From Wagnerdoeblera intermedia (GTDB taxonomy: Bacteria > Pseudomonadota > Alphaproteobacteria > Rhodobacterales > Rhodobacteraceae): a stretch of DNA of 64,000 nucleotides. The position numbers were made by a program, and so were the translations under genes. The notes under the pieces are model-generated. The model ran no database searches. It had not been told where the DNA came from and saw nothing but the letters and a program-made list of their open reading frames with translations. Positions 43,897 to 53,018 of the stretch are shown in pieces (position 1 is the first letter of the stretch; each line of letters starts with the position of its first letter). Where the stretch lies: the NCBI RefSeq assembly GCF_042647465.1, contig NZ_JBHRVN010000004.1; one strand, written 5' to 3'.

Positions 43897-43925
43897 CAAA
43901 AAGCCGGGATCTCTCCCGGCTTTTT
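43897..43925. terminator. Bidirectional terminator between the small lipoprotein gene and hisC
   Basis: AAAAAGCCGGGA with TCCCGGCTTTTT around TCTC; A and T tracts on both sides, serving two convergent genes. Confidence 0.9.
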
Positions 43926-43945
43926 CTTTTGGCTATCACGCTGCC

Positions 43946-45007
43946 TCAGGCCGCCAGAATCTCACCCATCGCGGTGACCAGTGCCTGGCATTCTTCTGCC
44001 GTGCCCACTGAAATCCGCAGCCAGTTGCGGATCTTTTCCGAGCGGAAGTGGCGCACCAGAATGCCCCGCGCCCGCAGTTCAGCCAGCAGATCCGCCGCAT
44101 CGCGCCCCGGATGTGAGGCGAAGATGAAATTCGTCTGCGAGGGCAGCACCTTAAACCCAAGCTCCCGCAGCCCCGCACTCATCGCGTCACGATCCGCCAT
44201 GACCCTGGCCCGGGTCTCATCAAACCAGGCGCGGTCCTCAAGCGCCGCTGCGGCCCCGGCCAGCGCCGGACGCCCCAGGGGATAGCTGTTAAAGCTGTCC
44301 TTAATCCGCACCAGACCCTCAATCAGATGCGGCTGGCCAAGCGCAAAGCCCACGCGCAGCCCGGCCAGACTGCGCGATTTCGACAGCGTCTGCACCACCA
44401 GCAGATTGTCGTATTTCGCAATCAGCGAAGCCGCGGAGTCGGCCCCGAAATCCACATAGGCCTCATCGACCAGCACCACGACATCCGGGTGCTGGCGCAG
44501 CAGACGCTCCACCTCAATCAGCGGCAGCGCGATCCCGGTCGGCGCATTGGGATTGGCAAGGATCACCCCGCCGCACTCGCCGGTGTAATCCGCGATATGG
44601 ATGTTGAAATCCGCATCCGTCGCCACCCGGCGATAGGGAATGCCATGCAGATCACACCAGACCGGATAGAAGCTATAGGTCACATCCGCAAAAAGCACCG
44701 GCCCTTTGTCGCGGAAAAACGCCGCAAAGGCATGGCCCAGAACCTCATCCGAGCCATTTCCCGCAAAGACGTGATCCGCACTCAGGCCAAAGGCCCCGCC
44801 AATCACCCGACGCAGATCTGCCGCCACCGGATCGGGATAAAGCCTGAGCGCATCGCCCCCCGCCCCAGCCATGGCCGCCAGGGCTTTGGGCGAGGGACCA
44901 TACGGGTTTTCGTTGGTATTGAGCTTGATAAAGCTCTGACCTTTGGGCTGTTCCCCCGGCACATAGGGCTCAAGTGCGTGAACGGCTGGGCTCCAGAAAC
45001 GGCTCAT
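43946..45007 (-). CDS. hisC: Histidinol-phosphate aminotransferase
   Basis: PLP aminotransferase, 353 residues from the ATG at 45007 (MSRFWSPAV), four bases after the aroA stop. Seen: KLNTNENPYGPSP, FAGNGSDEVLGHAF, ILANPNAPTG, the DEAYVDF motif and the PLP lysine in QTLSKSRSLAGLRVG. Many HisC proteins of this group also serve tyrosine/phenylalanine synthesis, which would explain the aroA linkage (inference). Confidence 0.95.
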   Translation of the reverse strand: MSRFWSPAVHALEPYVPGEQPKGQSFIKLNTNENPYGPSPKALAAMAGAGGDALRLYPDPVAADLRRVIGGAFGLSADHVFAGNGSDEVLGHAFAAFFRDKGPVLFADVTYSFYPVWCDLHGIPYRRVATDADFNIHIADYTGECGGVILANPNAPTGIALPLIEVERLLRQHPDVVVLVDEAYVDFGADSAASLIAKYDNLLVVQTLSKSRSLAGLRVGFALGQPHLIEGLVRIKDSFNSYPLGRPALAGAAAALEDRAWFDETRARVMADRDAMSAGLRELGFKVLPSQTNFIFASHPGRDAADLLAELRARGILVRHFRSEKIRNWLRISVGTAEECQALVTAMGEILAA

Positions 45008-45011
45008 CAGC

Positions 45012-46367
45012 TCACACTCCGCCGCGGGTGATCTTTGCACCCAGCTCTGCCATCAGCGGCTCAAAGACCGGGAAAGAGGTCGCAATCGGCGCCCCGTCAT
45101 CCACCGAGACCGGGCTTTGCGCGGCCAGCCCCAGCACCAGAAACGACATGGCAATCCGGTGATCAAGATGGGTGGCACAGGTCGCGCCCCCCGGCACACC
45201 GCCCTCGCCCATACCATGCACGATCAGCGTGTCCTCATCTTCCTCAATGGTCACGCCACAGGCTTCAAGCCCGCGCGCCATGGCATCAATGCGGTCGCTT
45301 TCCTTCACGCGCAGCTCTTTCACGCCGCGCATGATGGTCCTGCCCGTCGCACAGGCCGCCACGACGGAGAGCACCGGAAATTCATCAATCATCGAAGCCG
45401 CACGCTCTTCCGGCGTCTCAATCCCCTTCAGCGCACCGCTGTAACGCACCCGCAGATCCGCCACCGGCTCACCGCCCTCTTCGCGGGGGTTCTCAAAGGT
45501 GATATCCGCACCCATCTCAATCAGCGTCAGGAACAGACCATCCCGCGTCGGATTGCGCGAAACACCGGGCACCAGAATATCCGATCCCGGCACCAGCAGC
45601 GCCGCACAAACCGGAAAAGCCGCCGATGAGGGATCGCGCGGCACCGCCACCACCTGCGGCTTCAGCTCCGGCCGCCCCTGCAGTCGGATTACCCGCGCCC
45701 CGTCGGCACGCACCTCCGTGCTGATCTGCGCCCCAAAGCCCGCCAGCATCCGCTCCGAGTGATCCCGCGTCGGCTCGCGCTCAATCACCACCGTCTCTCC
45801 GGGCGCATTCAGCCCCGCCAGCAGCACCGCCGATTTGACCTGAGCCGAGGGCACCGGCACCTCATAGCTCACCGCCACAGGCTCCGCCGCCCCCACGATG
45901 GTCATCGGCAGCCGCCCGCCCGAACGCCCGACACTCTGCACCCCGAAAAGCGCCAGCGGATCCGTGACCCGCTTCATCGGCCGCTTCCTGAGCGATCCAT
46001 CCCCGGTAAAAGTCGCCGTGATCCCCGTGGTGGCCATGGCCCCCATGATCAGCCGCACGCCGGTGCCGGAATTGCCGCAGTCGATCACATCCGCAGGCTC
46101 GGAAAAGCCACCGACGCCCACGCCGTTCACAACCCATTCGCCTTCGCCCACACGCTCGACCTGCGCCCCGAAGGCACGCATGGCTTTGGCGGTGTCGATG
46201 ACATCCTCGCCCTCCAGAAGCCCAGTGATCCGGGTCTCGCCAATGGCCATGGCGCCCAGGATCAGCGCACGATGGCTGATCGACTTATCCCCGGGCACCT
46301 GCGCCACCCCTTTGAGGGGGCCAGAGCGGTGCGCAGTCATCGGAACGGGCGTGGCATGAGACGACAT
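45012..46367 (-). CDS. aroA: 3-phosphoshikimate 1-carboxyvinyltransferase (EPSP synthase)
   Basis: Shikimate-pathway enzyme joining shikimate-3-phosphate and phosphoenolpyruvate, 451 residues. Seen: VPGDKSISHRALILGAMA, DCGNSGTGVRLIMGAM, DGSLRKRPMKRV, ELRVKESDRIDAMARGL and DHRIAMSFLVLGLA. The GNSGTGVRL segment, in place of GNAGTAMRP of E. coli, places it in the divergent class seen in many alphaproteobacteria. First gene of the aroA-hisC operon. Confidence 0.97.
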   Translation of the reverse strand: MSSHATPVPMTAHRSGPLKGVAQVPGDKSISHRALILGAMAIGETRITGLLEGEDVIDTAKAMRAFGAQVERVGEGEWVVNGVGVGGFSEPADVIDCGNSGTGVRLIMGAMATTGITATFTGDGSLRKRPMKRVTDPLALFGVQSVGRSGGRLPMTIVGAAEPVAVSYEVPVPSAQVKSAVLLAGLNAPGETVVIEREPTRDHSERMLAGFGAQISTEVRADGARVIRLQGRPELKPQVVAVPRDPSSAAFPVCAALLVPGSDILVPGVSRNPTRDGLFLTLIEMGADITFENPREEGGEPVADLRVRYSGALKGIETPEERAASMIDEFPVLSVVAACATGRTIMRGVKELRVKESDRIDAMARGLEACGVTIEEDEDTLIVHGMGEGGVPGGATCATHLDHRIAMSFLVLGLAAQSPVSVDDGAPIATSFPVFEPLMAELGAKITRGGV

Positions 46368-46461
46368 GATATTTCCTGCAGCCAGAGCATTTGCCGCAAG
46401 GCTTAGCCCAAGCCGCCCCCCCGGTCCATGCTCAAGAACACCTGCCGCTAAACGCGCCTGA

Positions 46462-46514
46462 TTTTGGCTTTTTGGAAAATACTCCGCGGGGGTCCGGGGG
46501 CGCGAAGCCCCCGG
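46462..46514 (-). repeat. Dispersed 3'-flanking element, copy 3
   Basis: Read on the minus strand: hairpin CCGGGGGC/GCCCCCGG (46514-46494), then ACCCCCGCGGAGTATTTT and CCAAAAAGCCAAAA, ending at 46462. It begins about 20 bases after the hemF stop, in hemF orientation. Confidence 0.75.
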
Positions 46515-46534
46515 CGCTCACCACAAAGGCGCGG

Positions 46535-47437
46535 TCAGATCCATTTCGCCAGCGGCGGCAGCGACATCAGCACCGCATTGGCATCATGCCCGGTCTCCAG
46601 ACCAAACTTCGTGCCGCGGTCATACACCAGGTTATATTCCGCATAGAGCCCGCGGTGCACCAGCTGCGCCTCGCGCTCTGCCTCACCAAAAGCCCTTTCC
46701 CGACGGCGGTCGACCAGCGGCACAAAGGCCGGCAGGAAGGCCTCCCCCACCGCACGGGTGAAAGCAAAATCCGCTTCCCAGTCGCCGGTGTTCAGATCGT
46801 CGTAAAAGATCCCGCCCACGCCGCGCGCACGACCACGATGGGGAATGAAGAAATATTCATCCGCCCAGGCCTTAAAGCGGTCGTAATAGCCCGCATCATG
46901 GGCATCGCAGGCCTGCTTCATCTGCGCATGAAAATGCGCGGTGTCTTCCGCAAATTCCAGAGCCGGGTTCAGGTCGGCGCCGCCGCCGAACCACCAGGCA
47001 TGGGGGGTCCAGAACATCCGGGTGTTCATATGCACCGCCGGCGCATTGGGATTGCGCATATGCGCGACGAGAGAGATCCCGCTGGCCCAGAAGCGCGGAT
47101 CTTCTGCCATCCCCGGCACGCCCCGCGCTGCCATGGCCTTCTGCGCCCGCGGCTGCAGGGTGCCATGCACCTCAGACCAGTTCACACCCACCTTCTCAAA
47201 GACCCGGCCGCCCCGCATCACGCTCATGATGCCGCCACCGCCATCATTGGCACGGCTGGTCGGCGTCACCTCAAAACGGCCCGCAGGCAGCTCGGATCCC
47301 GGACCAGAGGTATGTCGGTCCTCAAGATCTTCAAAAGCCGCCACAATGCGGTCACGCAGGCTGCGAAACCAGGCAGCGGCCTGAGCCTTTTGCGCCTCAG
47401 CCGCGCCGGATGGCAGGTCAGAAACAGATGCGGTCAT
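46535..47437 (-). CDS. hemF: Oxygen-dependent coproporphyrinogen III oxidase
   Basis: Heme/bacteriochlorophyll pathway enzyme making protoporphyrinogen IX with O2, 300 residues. Seen: GGGGIMSVMRGGRVFEKVGVN, VHMNTRMFWTPHAWWFGGGADLNP, RGVGGIFYDDLNTGDW and AEYNLVYDRGTKFGLETG, all family hallmarks. GGGGGA precedes the start. Followed by copy 3 of the dispersed element instead of a classical T-tract terminator. Confidence 0.97.
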   Translation of the reverse strand: MTASVSDLPSGAAEAQKAQAAAWFRSLRDRIVAAFEDLEDRHTSGPGSELPAGRFEVTPTSRANDGGGGIMSVMRGGRVFEKVGVNWSEVHGTLQPRAQKAMAARGVPGMAEDPRFWASGISLVAHMRNPNAPAVHMNTRMFWTPHAWWFGGGADLNPALEFAEDTAHFHAQMKQACDAHDAGYYDRFKAWADEYFFIPHRGRARGVGGIFYDDLNTGDWEADFAFTRAVGEAFLPAFVPLVDRRRERAFGEAEREAQLVHRGLYAEYNLVYDRGTKFGLETGHDANAVLMSLPPLAKWI

Positions 47438-47604
47438 GAAATCCCCCGGGGCTGTACTGCCCCCGGTTTAACAGCCCCGCTTCCGCGCCGCTATCCCTGT
47501 GCAGCCGGCTCAGACCGCCGCGCCCTGAAAATTGATGGCCCCTCACCTTTACAGCCTCCCCGCCCGGGCCCACACTCAGCCCCGATCTGCACTGAGGTTG
47601 CACC

Positions 47605-48012
47605 ATGGCTCTTCGCTTTGCCCGTTTCGCCCTTCTCGCCCTGCCCGCCCTGGTGGCGGCCTGTGGCACGCCGCAGGAACGCTGCATCCGCCGCGGGACT
47701 GAGGATCTGCGCACGCTCAACAGCCTGATCGCCGAATCCGAGGCCACCCTCAGCCGCGGCTATGCCCTGGTCGATGTGGAAACCACCCGGATGAGCTGGG
47801 AACAATGCGGCTGGTATCGCCCCCGCAAAGAAGGCGCCGCGCCCGAGCCGCGCATGTGCTGGCGTGCGGTGCCCGATACGGTCACCCGCCCCCTCTCGGT
47901 CAACCTCGATGCTGAGCGCGCGAAGCTGCAGTCCATGAAGGTGAAGCAGCGCCAGCTCCAGGCCGCAGCCAGCCCGGTGATCGCCGCCTGCCGCGCGCAG
48001 TTCCCGGAATAA
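47605..48012 (+). CDS. Hypothetical lipoprotein
   Basis: 135 residues. Signal peptide with lipobox LVAAC (Cys about 20). The mature part has four more cysteines (in ERCIRR, EQCGWYR, PRMCWRA and AACRAQF), suggesting disulfides, and a helical central region. No family is recognised. It is convergent with the SDR gene, with no base between the two stops. Confidence 0.75.
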   Translation: MALRFARFALLALPALVAACGTPQERCIRRGTEDLRTLNSLIAESEATLSRGYALVDVETTRMSWEQCGWYRPRKEGAAPEPRMCWRAVPDTVTRPLSVNLDAERAKLQSMKVKQRQLQAAASPVIAACRAQFPE

Positions 48013-48822
48013 TCAGTGACCGGGCGCGGCCACCACATCGAGAAGACTGCGCCCGCCATCGAGCGTCAGAACCTGGCCCGTCATAAAGGCAGAGGCATCT
48101 GAGGCCAGAAACTGCACCACTTCAGCCAGTTCAGAAGGTGCCGCGATCCGGCCGAGCGGCGTACCCGCAAGGATCTCTTCGCGCCAGTCCGGATCGCTGC
48201 GCAAAGCGCTCTGCAGACTGGCCGACATGACCGAGCCGGGCGCAACACAATTCACCCGGATCCGCGACGGCGCCAGGGCCAGAGCCAGCGAACGGGTCAT
48301 CTGCTCAATGGCCGCACAGGCAACCGAATAACCGAAAAGCTCAGGGCGCGTGGCCCGCGCCGTCACCGACGACAGGTTGATGATCGTCCCCGCCGGAGCC
48401 GCCCCTTCGGTATCCGCAGCCGCCTGCAAAATCATCCGCCGCGCCGCCATCTGGCTCACCCGCAGCGCCGTCATCAGGTTTTGCGACAGCATCTCTTCAA
48501 CCTGATCCTCCTCCGGCGACAAAGGATCAGAAAGCGCCGTCGCACGGCTGGCATTCACCAGAATATCAATCCGGTCAAAGGCATCGACCGTGGCCGACAT
48601 CAGGTTGGAAATGCTGAGTTTTTTGCGCAGATCCCCGGCAAACCAGCGCACCGGACCCTCGGAGTAAGCCTCTTCGCCAAGCTCGGCGATGAGGCCCTTT
48701 TCGTCAAAATCAGCGCACATCACCCGCGCGCCCCGGTCGGCAAGATGGCGGGCGATGGCCCGCCCGATGCCATGCGCCGAACCCGTCACGATCGCGACTT
48801 TGCCGGCGACCGAGAGGCTCAT
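48013..48822 (-). CDS. SDR family protein with altered catalytic motif
   Basis: Short-chain dehydrogenase/reductase fold, 269 residues from the ATG at 48822, overlapping the methyltransferase stop (ATGA). The cofactor motif is normal (AIVTGSAHGIGRAIA), as are ILVNASRA and the Ser of NLSSVTARA. The YxxxK motif, however, reads YSVAC, so the catalytic lysine is replaced by Cys. The rest (RVNCVAPGSVMS, FMTGQVLTLDGGRSL) is FabG-like. It is either catalytically altered or a non-enzymatic relative. Confidence 0.88.
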   Translation of the reverse strand: MSLSVAGKVAIVTGSAHGIGRAIARHLADRGARVMCADFDEKGLIAELGEEAYSEGPVRWFAGDLRKKLSISNLMSATVDAFDRIDILVNASRATALSDPLSPEEDQVEEMLSQNLMTALRVSQMAARRMILQAAADTEGAAPAGTIINLSSVTARATRPELFGYSVACAAIEQMTRSLALALAPSRIRVNCVAPGSVMSASLQSALRSDPDWREEILAGTPLGRIAAPSELAEVVQFLASDASAFMTGQVLTLDGGRSLLDVVAAPGH

Positions 48823-49817
48823 TTCGCGCCCTTGCCCTGAATGGGGCGCGACGCCCGCCACAGACGGAAGCTGTTGTCGCCGCCGATCATCTCCACCTCG
48901 CGGAAGAGCTTTTGCAATTCCGGCTCATAGGGCAGCTGCTTATTGGCCACCAGCCAGAGCGTGCCTGAGGTGGTCAGATTGCGCGCCGCCGCCTGCAGGA
49001 AGGCGATGCCAAGCTTCGGATCGGCCTCGCGAGCGGTATGGAAGGGCGGGTTGCAGACGATGACGCCGAAAGGCACCTCCGCCTTAAAGGTCGTGGCATC
49101 GGCCCAGTGGAACTGCGCCCGCGGGTCGGTGATGTTGCGGCGTGCGCAGTCCAGCGCCTCAGCCTCTGCCTCAATCAGATGCAAATCCTGCACGCCGGGG
49201 CGCTTGAGCACCTCAGAGCTGAGATAGCCCCAGCCCGCGCCGAAATCCCCCACACGGCTGTGCAGCTTTTCCGGCAGCGCCGCGGCCAGCAGCGCCGAGC
49301 CCCGGTCGATGCCATCGGCAGAAAACACCCCAGGACGGGTGATGAAGCCATCCACCTGATGATCCTGCGCCGCCCAGTCCTGCGGCAGGGGGGCCGCGCG
49401 GAACATGAAGATCTTACCATGGGCCTTGGAATAGGCCTCACCCGGCGCAAGGCCTGCGCCTTTCAGGTCTTTCAGCACCGATTCAATGCCGTCGGTCTTT
49501 TGACCATCGACCCAGACCGGCGCGCCTTCGGGCAGAGCAGCCACAGCCTCAACCAGCATGGCCCGCGACAGATCCCGCGCCCGCGGCACGCAGACGAGCG
49601 CGGCCGAAAACGCGCCCTCCACCTTCGCAGCCACCGGGATACGGCGGGCGGAAAACGCATCAAAATCAGGGCGGAAGCCGGTGACGACCTGCAGGCGATC
49701 TGCAGGAATGCCATCAAAATAATCCTCAGCCCGCGGGCGCAGGATGAGAACACGGCCCTCTTCGGGCCAGGCGAAAGCGCCGCTGTTGAGCGCGGCAGTC
49801 AGTCGTTCAGAACGCAT
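48819..49817 (-). CDS. RsmC-like class I SAM-dependent methyltransferase
   Basis: 332 residues. An N-terminal pseudo-methyltransferase half precedes a C-terminal MTS-type domain with the SAM motif VGDFGAGWGYLSSEVL (about 185) and the amino-methyltransferase motif VIVCNPPFHTARE (about 255). This two-part structure is that of RsmC/RlmG, which methylate rRNA guanines at N2 (16S G1207 for RsmC). The exact target here is inferred. Coupled to the downstream SDR gene by a 4-base overlap. Confidence 0.88.
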   Translation of the reverse strand: MRSERLTAALNSGAFAWPEEGRVLILRPRAEDYFDGIPADRLQVVTGFRPDFDAFSARRIPVAAKVEGAFSAALVCVPRARDLSRAMLVEAVAALPEGAPVWVDGQKTDGIESVLKDLKGAGLAPGEAYSKAHGKIFMFRAAPLPQDWAAQDHQVDGFITRPGVFSADGIDRGSALLAAALPEKLHSRVGDFGAGWGYLSSEVLKRPGVQDLHLIEAEAEALDCARRNITDPRAQFHWADATTFKAEVPFGVIVCNPPFHTAREADPKLGIAFLQAAARNLTTSGTLWLVANKQLPYEPELQKLFREVEMIGGDNSFRLWRASRPIQGKGAK

Positions 49818-49833
49818 GAGCGGGCCTCCGGCC

Positions 49834-50178
49834 CTATTCCTTTTCCATCGTGCATTGAAGCGGATGCTGATGGCGGCGGGCCGCCTCCATCACCTGGGCG
49901 ACCTTGGTCTCCGCCACTTCAAAGCTGTAAACCCCGACCACGGCGAGGCCTTTTTTATGGACCGTCAGCATGATCTCAAAGGCCTGGGCGTGGTTCATGC
50001 CGAAATAGCGTTCCAGAACATGCACCACGAATTCCATCGGGGTATAATCATCATTCAGCAGCATCACCTTATACATCGGCGGCCGCTGGGTCTTCGGTCT
50101 GGTCTTCGTGACGACGGATGCATCAGAACCACCATCCGGATCATCCGGCGGGGTGCTCATGGTCCAGGTCTCAGTCAT
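49834..50178 (-). CDS. clpS: ClpS adaptor protein
   Basis: N-end-rule adaptor that brings substrates to ClpA(P), 114 residues from the ATG at 50178, which has GAGG 8 bases upstream; a later ATG at 50160 is possible. Seen: YKVMLLNDDYTPMEFVVHVL with the DD-TPMEFV substrate pocket, MNHAQAFEIMLTVHKKG and GVYSFEVAETKVAQV. The variable N-terminal extension is normal. No clpA is within view. Confidence 0.95.
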   Translation of the reverse strand: MTETWTMSTPPDDPDGGSDASVVTKTRPKTQRPPMYKVMLLNDDYTPMEFVVHVLERYFGMNHAQAFEIMLTVHKKGLAVVGVYSFEVAETKVAQVMEAARRHQHPLQCTMEKE

Positions 50179-50252
50179 CACCAGTGCCTCATTCTCTCAG
50201 GATGTCATGATATATAGCCGAGAGGGGCGGTCTGCAAAAGGGGTGCGCCCCT

Positions 50253-50897
50253 TCAGGGTAAAGCCGAAACCGGTGAGAGTGCTTCAAGCGCGTCAGATAT
50301 ATCCCCTGCGATGGCCCGCCGCAGCCCCTCAGGATCGCTTTGGCGGATCGCGATGAGCGCCTGCTGATGGCGGTCTTCGCGCAGAAAGCCGGGCGCGGAG
50401 TCAAAAAGCCGCGACATATGCGGCCCCGTTTTCAGCCACAGGCTTTCGATCAGTGGCACAAGAACCGATCCGGGATCGGCGCGGTAAAGGCTGAAATGAA
50501 AGCGAAAATTCAGCCGCATATAGTCGCGCCGGTCGCCCCGCCGGATCGCCTGCGACAAAGCCTCATCGAGGTTTTGCAGATCTGTCACCTGCGCGGCGCT
50601 GAGATGGGGCAGCGCGGCAACGGAGGCCTCAGGCTCAAGAAGCGCACGGGCGCGGATCAGGGCGGCAAGCTGGTGAGAGGACAGATCGGGCACGCTGAGA
50701 CGCCGGGTCGGGGAGGCCTCGAAGCCCCCCTCAGCGGTCACGCGGCGCAGTGCCTCACGCACCGGCATGGTGCCAAGACCGAGGTCAGCGGCGAGAGAAG
50801 CCACCGTCACCGCCTGCCCCGGCGCGAGCCGCCCCTCAAAGAGCGTCTCTCGCAGGCGCTTCCAGGCCAGATCATGCTGCGGGGTCACGCCGCTCAT
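50253..50897 (-). CDS. GntR family transcriptional regulator (FadR/FCD type)
   Basis: 214 residues. N-terminal winged helix (LFEGRLAPGQAVTVASLAADLG, GTMPVREALRRVTAEG) and an all-helical FCD ligand domain (about 75-205). Its ATG overlaps the stop of the aminotransferase gene, so the two are co-transcribed. It most likely controls the aminotransferase genes, sensing an amine or oxo-acid (inference). Confidence 0.93.
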   Translation of the reverse strand: MSGVTPQHDLAWKRLRETLFEGRLAPGQAVTVASLAADLGLGTMPVREALRRVTAEGGFEASPTRRLSVPDLSSHQLAALIRARALLEPEASVAALPHLSAAQVTDLQNLDEALSQAIRRGDRRDYMRLNFRFHFSLYRADPGSVLVPLIESLWLKTGPHMSRLFDSAPGFLREDRHQQALIAIRQSDPEGLRRAIAGDISDALEALSPVSALP

Positions 50898-52288
50898 GCC
50901 GCCTGCCAGAGACCCTCGGCCTTCGCCTGAGCCATAGCCTCATCCAGCGAGGTCCAGGCGCGGTCGATCAGCAGATCAATCTCAGCCGTGGTGATCACCA
51001 GCGGCGGCGCGATGATCATCCGGTCGCCCACATGCCGCATGACAAGGTTATTGGCAAAGCAGCGCTCGCGGGTCAGATAGCCCACCTTGCCCTCTCCGGC
51101 GGCAAAGGCTGCGCGGCGCGACTTATCCGGCGTCAGCGCAATTGAGCCCATGAGCCCGCAGAGTTTTGCCTCTCCCACCATGGGGTGATCGGTCAGCTGC
51201 GCCCATTTCACCGCAAGATAAGGGTTGGCGGTGTTGCGGACGTGATCCACCACCCGCTCCTCCTCCATGATGCGCAGGTTCTCCAGCGCCAGAGCCGCCG
51301 CCAGAGGATGCCCGGAATAAGTATAGCCGTGGTTAAACTCATCGCCCGCGATCACTTCGGCCACCTCATCGCAGATGATCGAGCCGCCGATCGGCGCATA
51401 GCCCGAGGACAGCCCCTTGGCCACCGTCATGATATGCGGACGGATCCCCATGGTCTGGCTGCCGAACCACTGGCCGGTGCGGCCAAAGCCGGTGATGACT
51501 TCATCGGCGATCAGAAGGATGCCGTATTCGTCACAGATGCGCTGGATTTCCGGCCAATAGGTCGGGGGCGGAATAATCACACCGCCCGCCCCCTGCACCG
51601 GCTCGCCAATAAAGGCGGCAACACGCTCCGGCCCGATCTCTTTGATCTTCGCTTCCAGTTCACGCGCGCGCTTGAGGCCGAAATCTTCCGGCGACATCTC
51701 GCCACCCTCAGACCACCAGTCGGGCTGGCCGATGTGGTAAATCTCCGGGATCGGCATCCCCCCCTGAGCGTGAATGGGCTTCATGCCGCCCAGGCTGCCG
51801 CTGCCCATGGAAGAGCCGTGATAGCCGTTCCAGCGCGACAGGATCACCCGCCGCTCCGGCTGGCCTTTGCGCGCCCAGTAATGGCGCACCAGACGGATAT
51901 TGGTGTCATTCGCCTCTGAGCCGGAGCCTGCGAAGAACACATGGTTCAGATCACCGGGGGCGAGTTCTGCAATCTTTGCCGCAAGCGCGATGGCGGGCAC
52001 ATGGGTGGTCTGGAAGAAGGTGTTGTAATAGCTCAGCTCGCGGATCTGTGCTGCGGCGGCCCCGGCCATTTCCTCACGGCCATAGCCGATGTTCACGCAC
52101 CAAAGACCCGCCATGGCGTCAAGGATCTCATGACCCTCACTGTCGGTCAGAAAGACGCCCTTGGCGCGGGTGATGACGCGGGCGCCTTTTTCGGCAAGCT
52201 GTGCGCCTGCGGTGAAGGGGTGCATGTGGTGCGCGGCGTCAAGCGCCTGCAGCTCAGCGGTGGGCAGATGATTGGAAATGCGCGACAT
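50894..52288 (-). CDS. Class III aminotransferase (omega-amino acid/putrescine-pyruvate type)
   Basis: PLP enzyme, 464 residues from the ATG at 52288, with AGGAGT upstream. Seen: HHMHPFTAGAQLAEKG, GLWCVNIGYGREEM, FFAGSGSEANDTNIRLVRHYW, WNGYHGSSMGSGSLGG, LIADEVITGFGRTG and the PLP-lysine block MTVAKGLSSGYAPIGG. The pattern matches aminotransferases using amines such as putrescine or omega-amino acids with pyruvate; the true donor is not readable. A RidA gene lies 118 bases upstream on the same strand. Confidence 0.92.
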   Translation of the reverse strand: MSRISNHLPTAELQALDAAHHMHPFTAGAQLAEKGARVITRAKGVFLTDSEGHEILDAMAGLWCVNIGYGREEMAGAAAAQIRELSYYNTFFQTTHVPAIALAAKIAELAPGDLNHVFFAGSGSEANDTNIRLVRHYWARKGQPERRVILSRWNGYHGSSMGSGSLGGMKPIHAQGGMPIPEIYHIGQPDWWSEGGEMSPEDFGLKRARELEAKIKEIGPERVAAFIGEPVQGAGGVIIPPPTYWPEIQRICDEYGILLIADEVITGFGRTGQWFGSQTMGIRPHIMTVAKGLSSGYAPIGGSIICDEVAEVIAGDEFNHGYTYSGHPLAAALALENLRIMEEERVVDHVRNTANPYLAVKWAQLTDHPMVGEAKLCGLMGSIALTPDKSRRAAFAAGEGKVGYLTRERCFANNLVMRHVGDRMIIAPPLVITTAEIDLLIDRAWTSLDEAMAQAKAEGLWQAA

Positions 52289-52406
52289 GATAAAAACTCC
52301 TGCTGCGCTTAAGCCTGGGGCGGCGACGCGGTTCTGGCAAGAATTTTGATCAAAATTTTCCGTGAGCCTCTGCCGCGCCTGGTGAGAGGCGCGGCAGACT
52401 GCCGGA

Positions 52407-52754
52407 TTATTTCGCCGGGATCGCAGCGGTGATGATGATCTCAACTTTATACTGCGGGGCGGCCAGTTTTGCCTCGCCGGTGGCGCGGGCCGGGGTGTGG
52501 CCCTGGGGCACCCATGCGTCCCAGGCCGAGTTCATCTCAGCGAAATCGGCCATATCGGCCAGCCAGATGATCGCCTGAAGGATGTTCTCTTTCGAGGTGC
52601 CGGCCTCTGCCAGCAGCGCGTCAATCTGACGGAGCACGTCAGCGGTTTGCTCGGCGACGGTTGCGCCTTCGCCGATCTGACCGGCCAGCCAGACGGTGCC
52701 GTTATAAATGACGGCCTCTGACATACGCGGGCCGATGTTGATGCGCTGGATCAT
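52407..52754 (-). CDS. RidA family protein
   Basis: 115 residues, of the RidA/Rid family. Seen: MSEAVIYNGTVWLAGQIGEG, EQTADVLRQIDALLAEAG, and the terminal KVEIIITAAIP. The Arg in TPARATGE (about 92) fits the family's catalytic arginine for imine hydrolysis. It precedes an aminotransferase gene, whose products could be imine-type, and is divergent from an acyl-CoA ligase gene. Confidence 0.92.
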   Translation of the reverse strand: MIQRINIGPRMSEAVIYNGTVWLAGQIGEGATVAEQTADVLRQIDALLAEAGTSKENILQAIIWLADMADFAEMNSAWDAWVPQGHTPARATGEAKLAAPQYKVEIIITAAIPAK

Positions 52755-53018
52755 GGGATATCCTCGGGTCCTGAACTCAGGCAGGCCCGGTCGGGCCGCC
52801 GGCGGAAAACCTCCGCAGAGTGAGCTATAGAAAAGCGAAAGGATTGCCGCCAGCCTTTCGCACCCCTGTGCCCGGAATTTCAGCAAAGGGGGGAAAATTA
52901 TGGACAGGCGGAAGGCCACCGTTGCACCATGCGCCGGCTGCGAGCCGGGGAGGCCCCTGAAGGGGACGGCACGCGCGAAAGCCGTCACAGGCCGTGGCGG
53001 AAAGGGAGAATGAGACGG

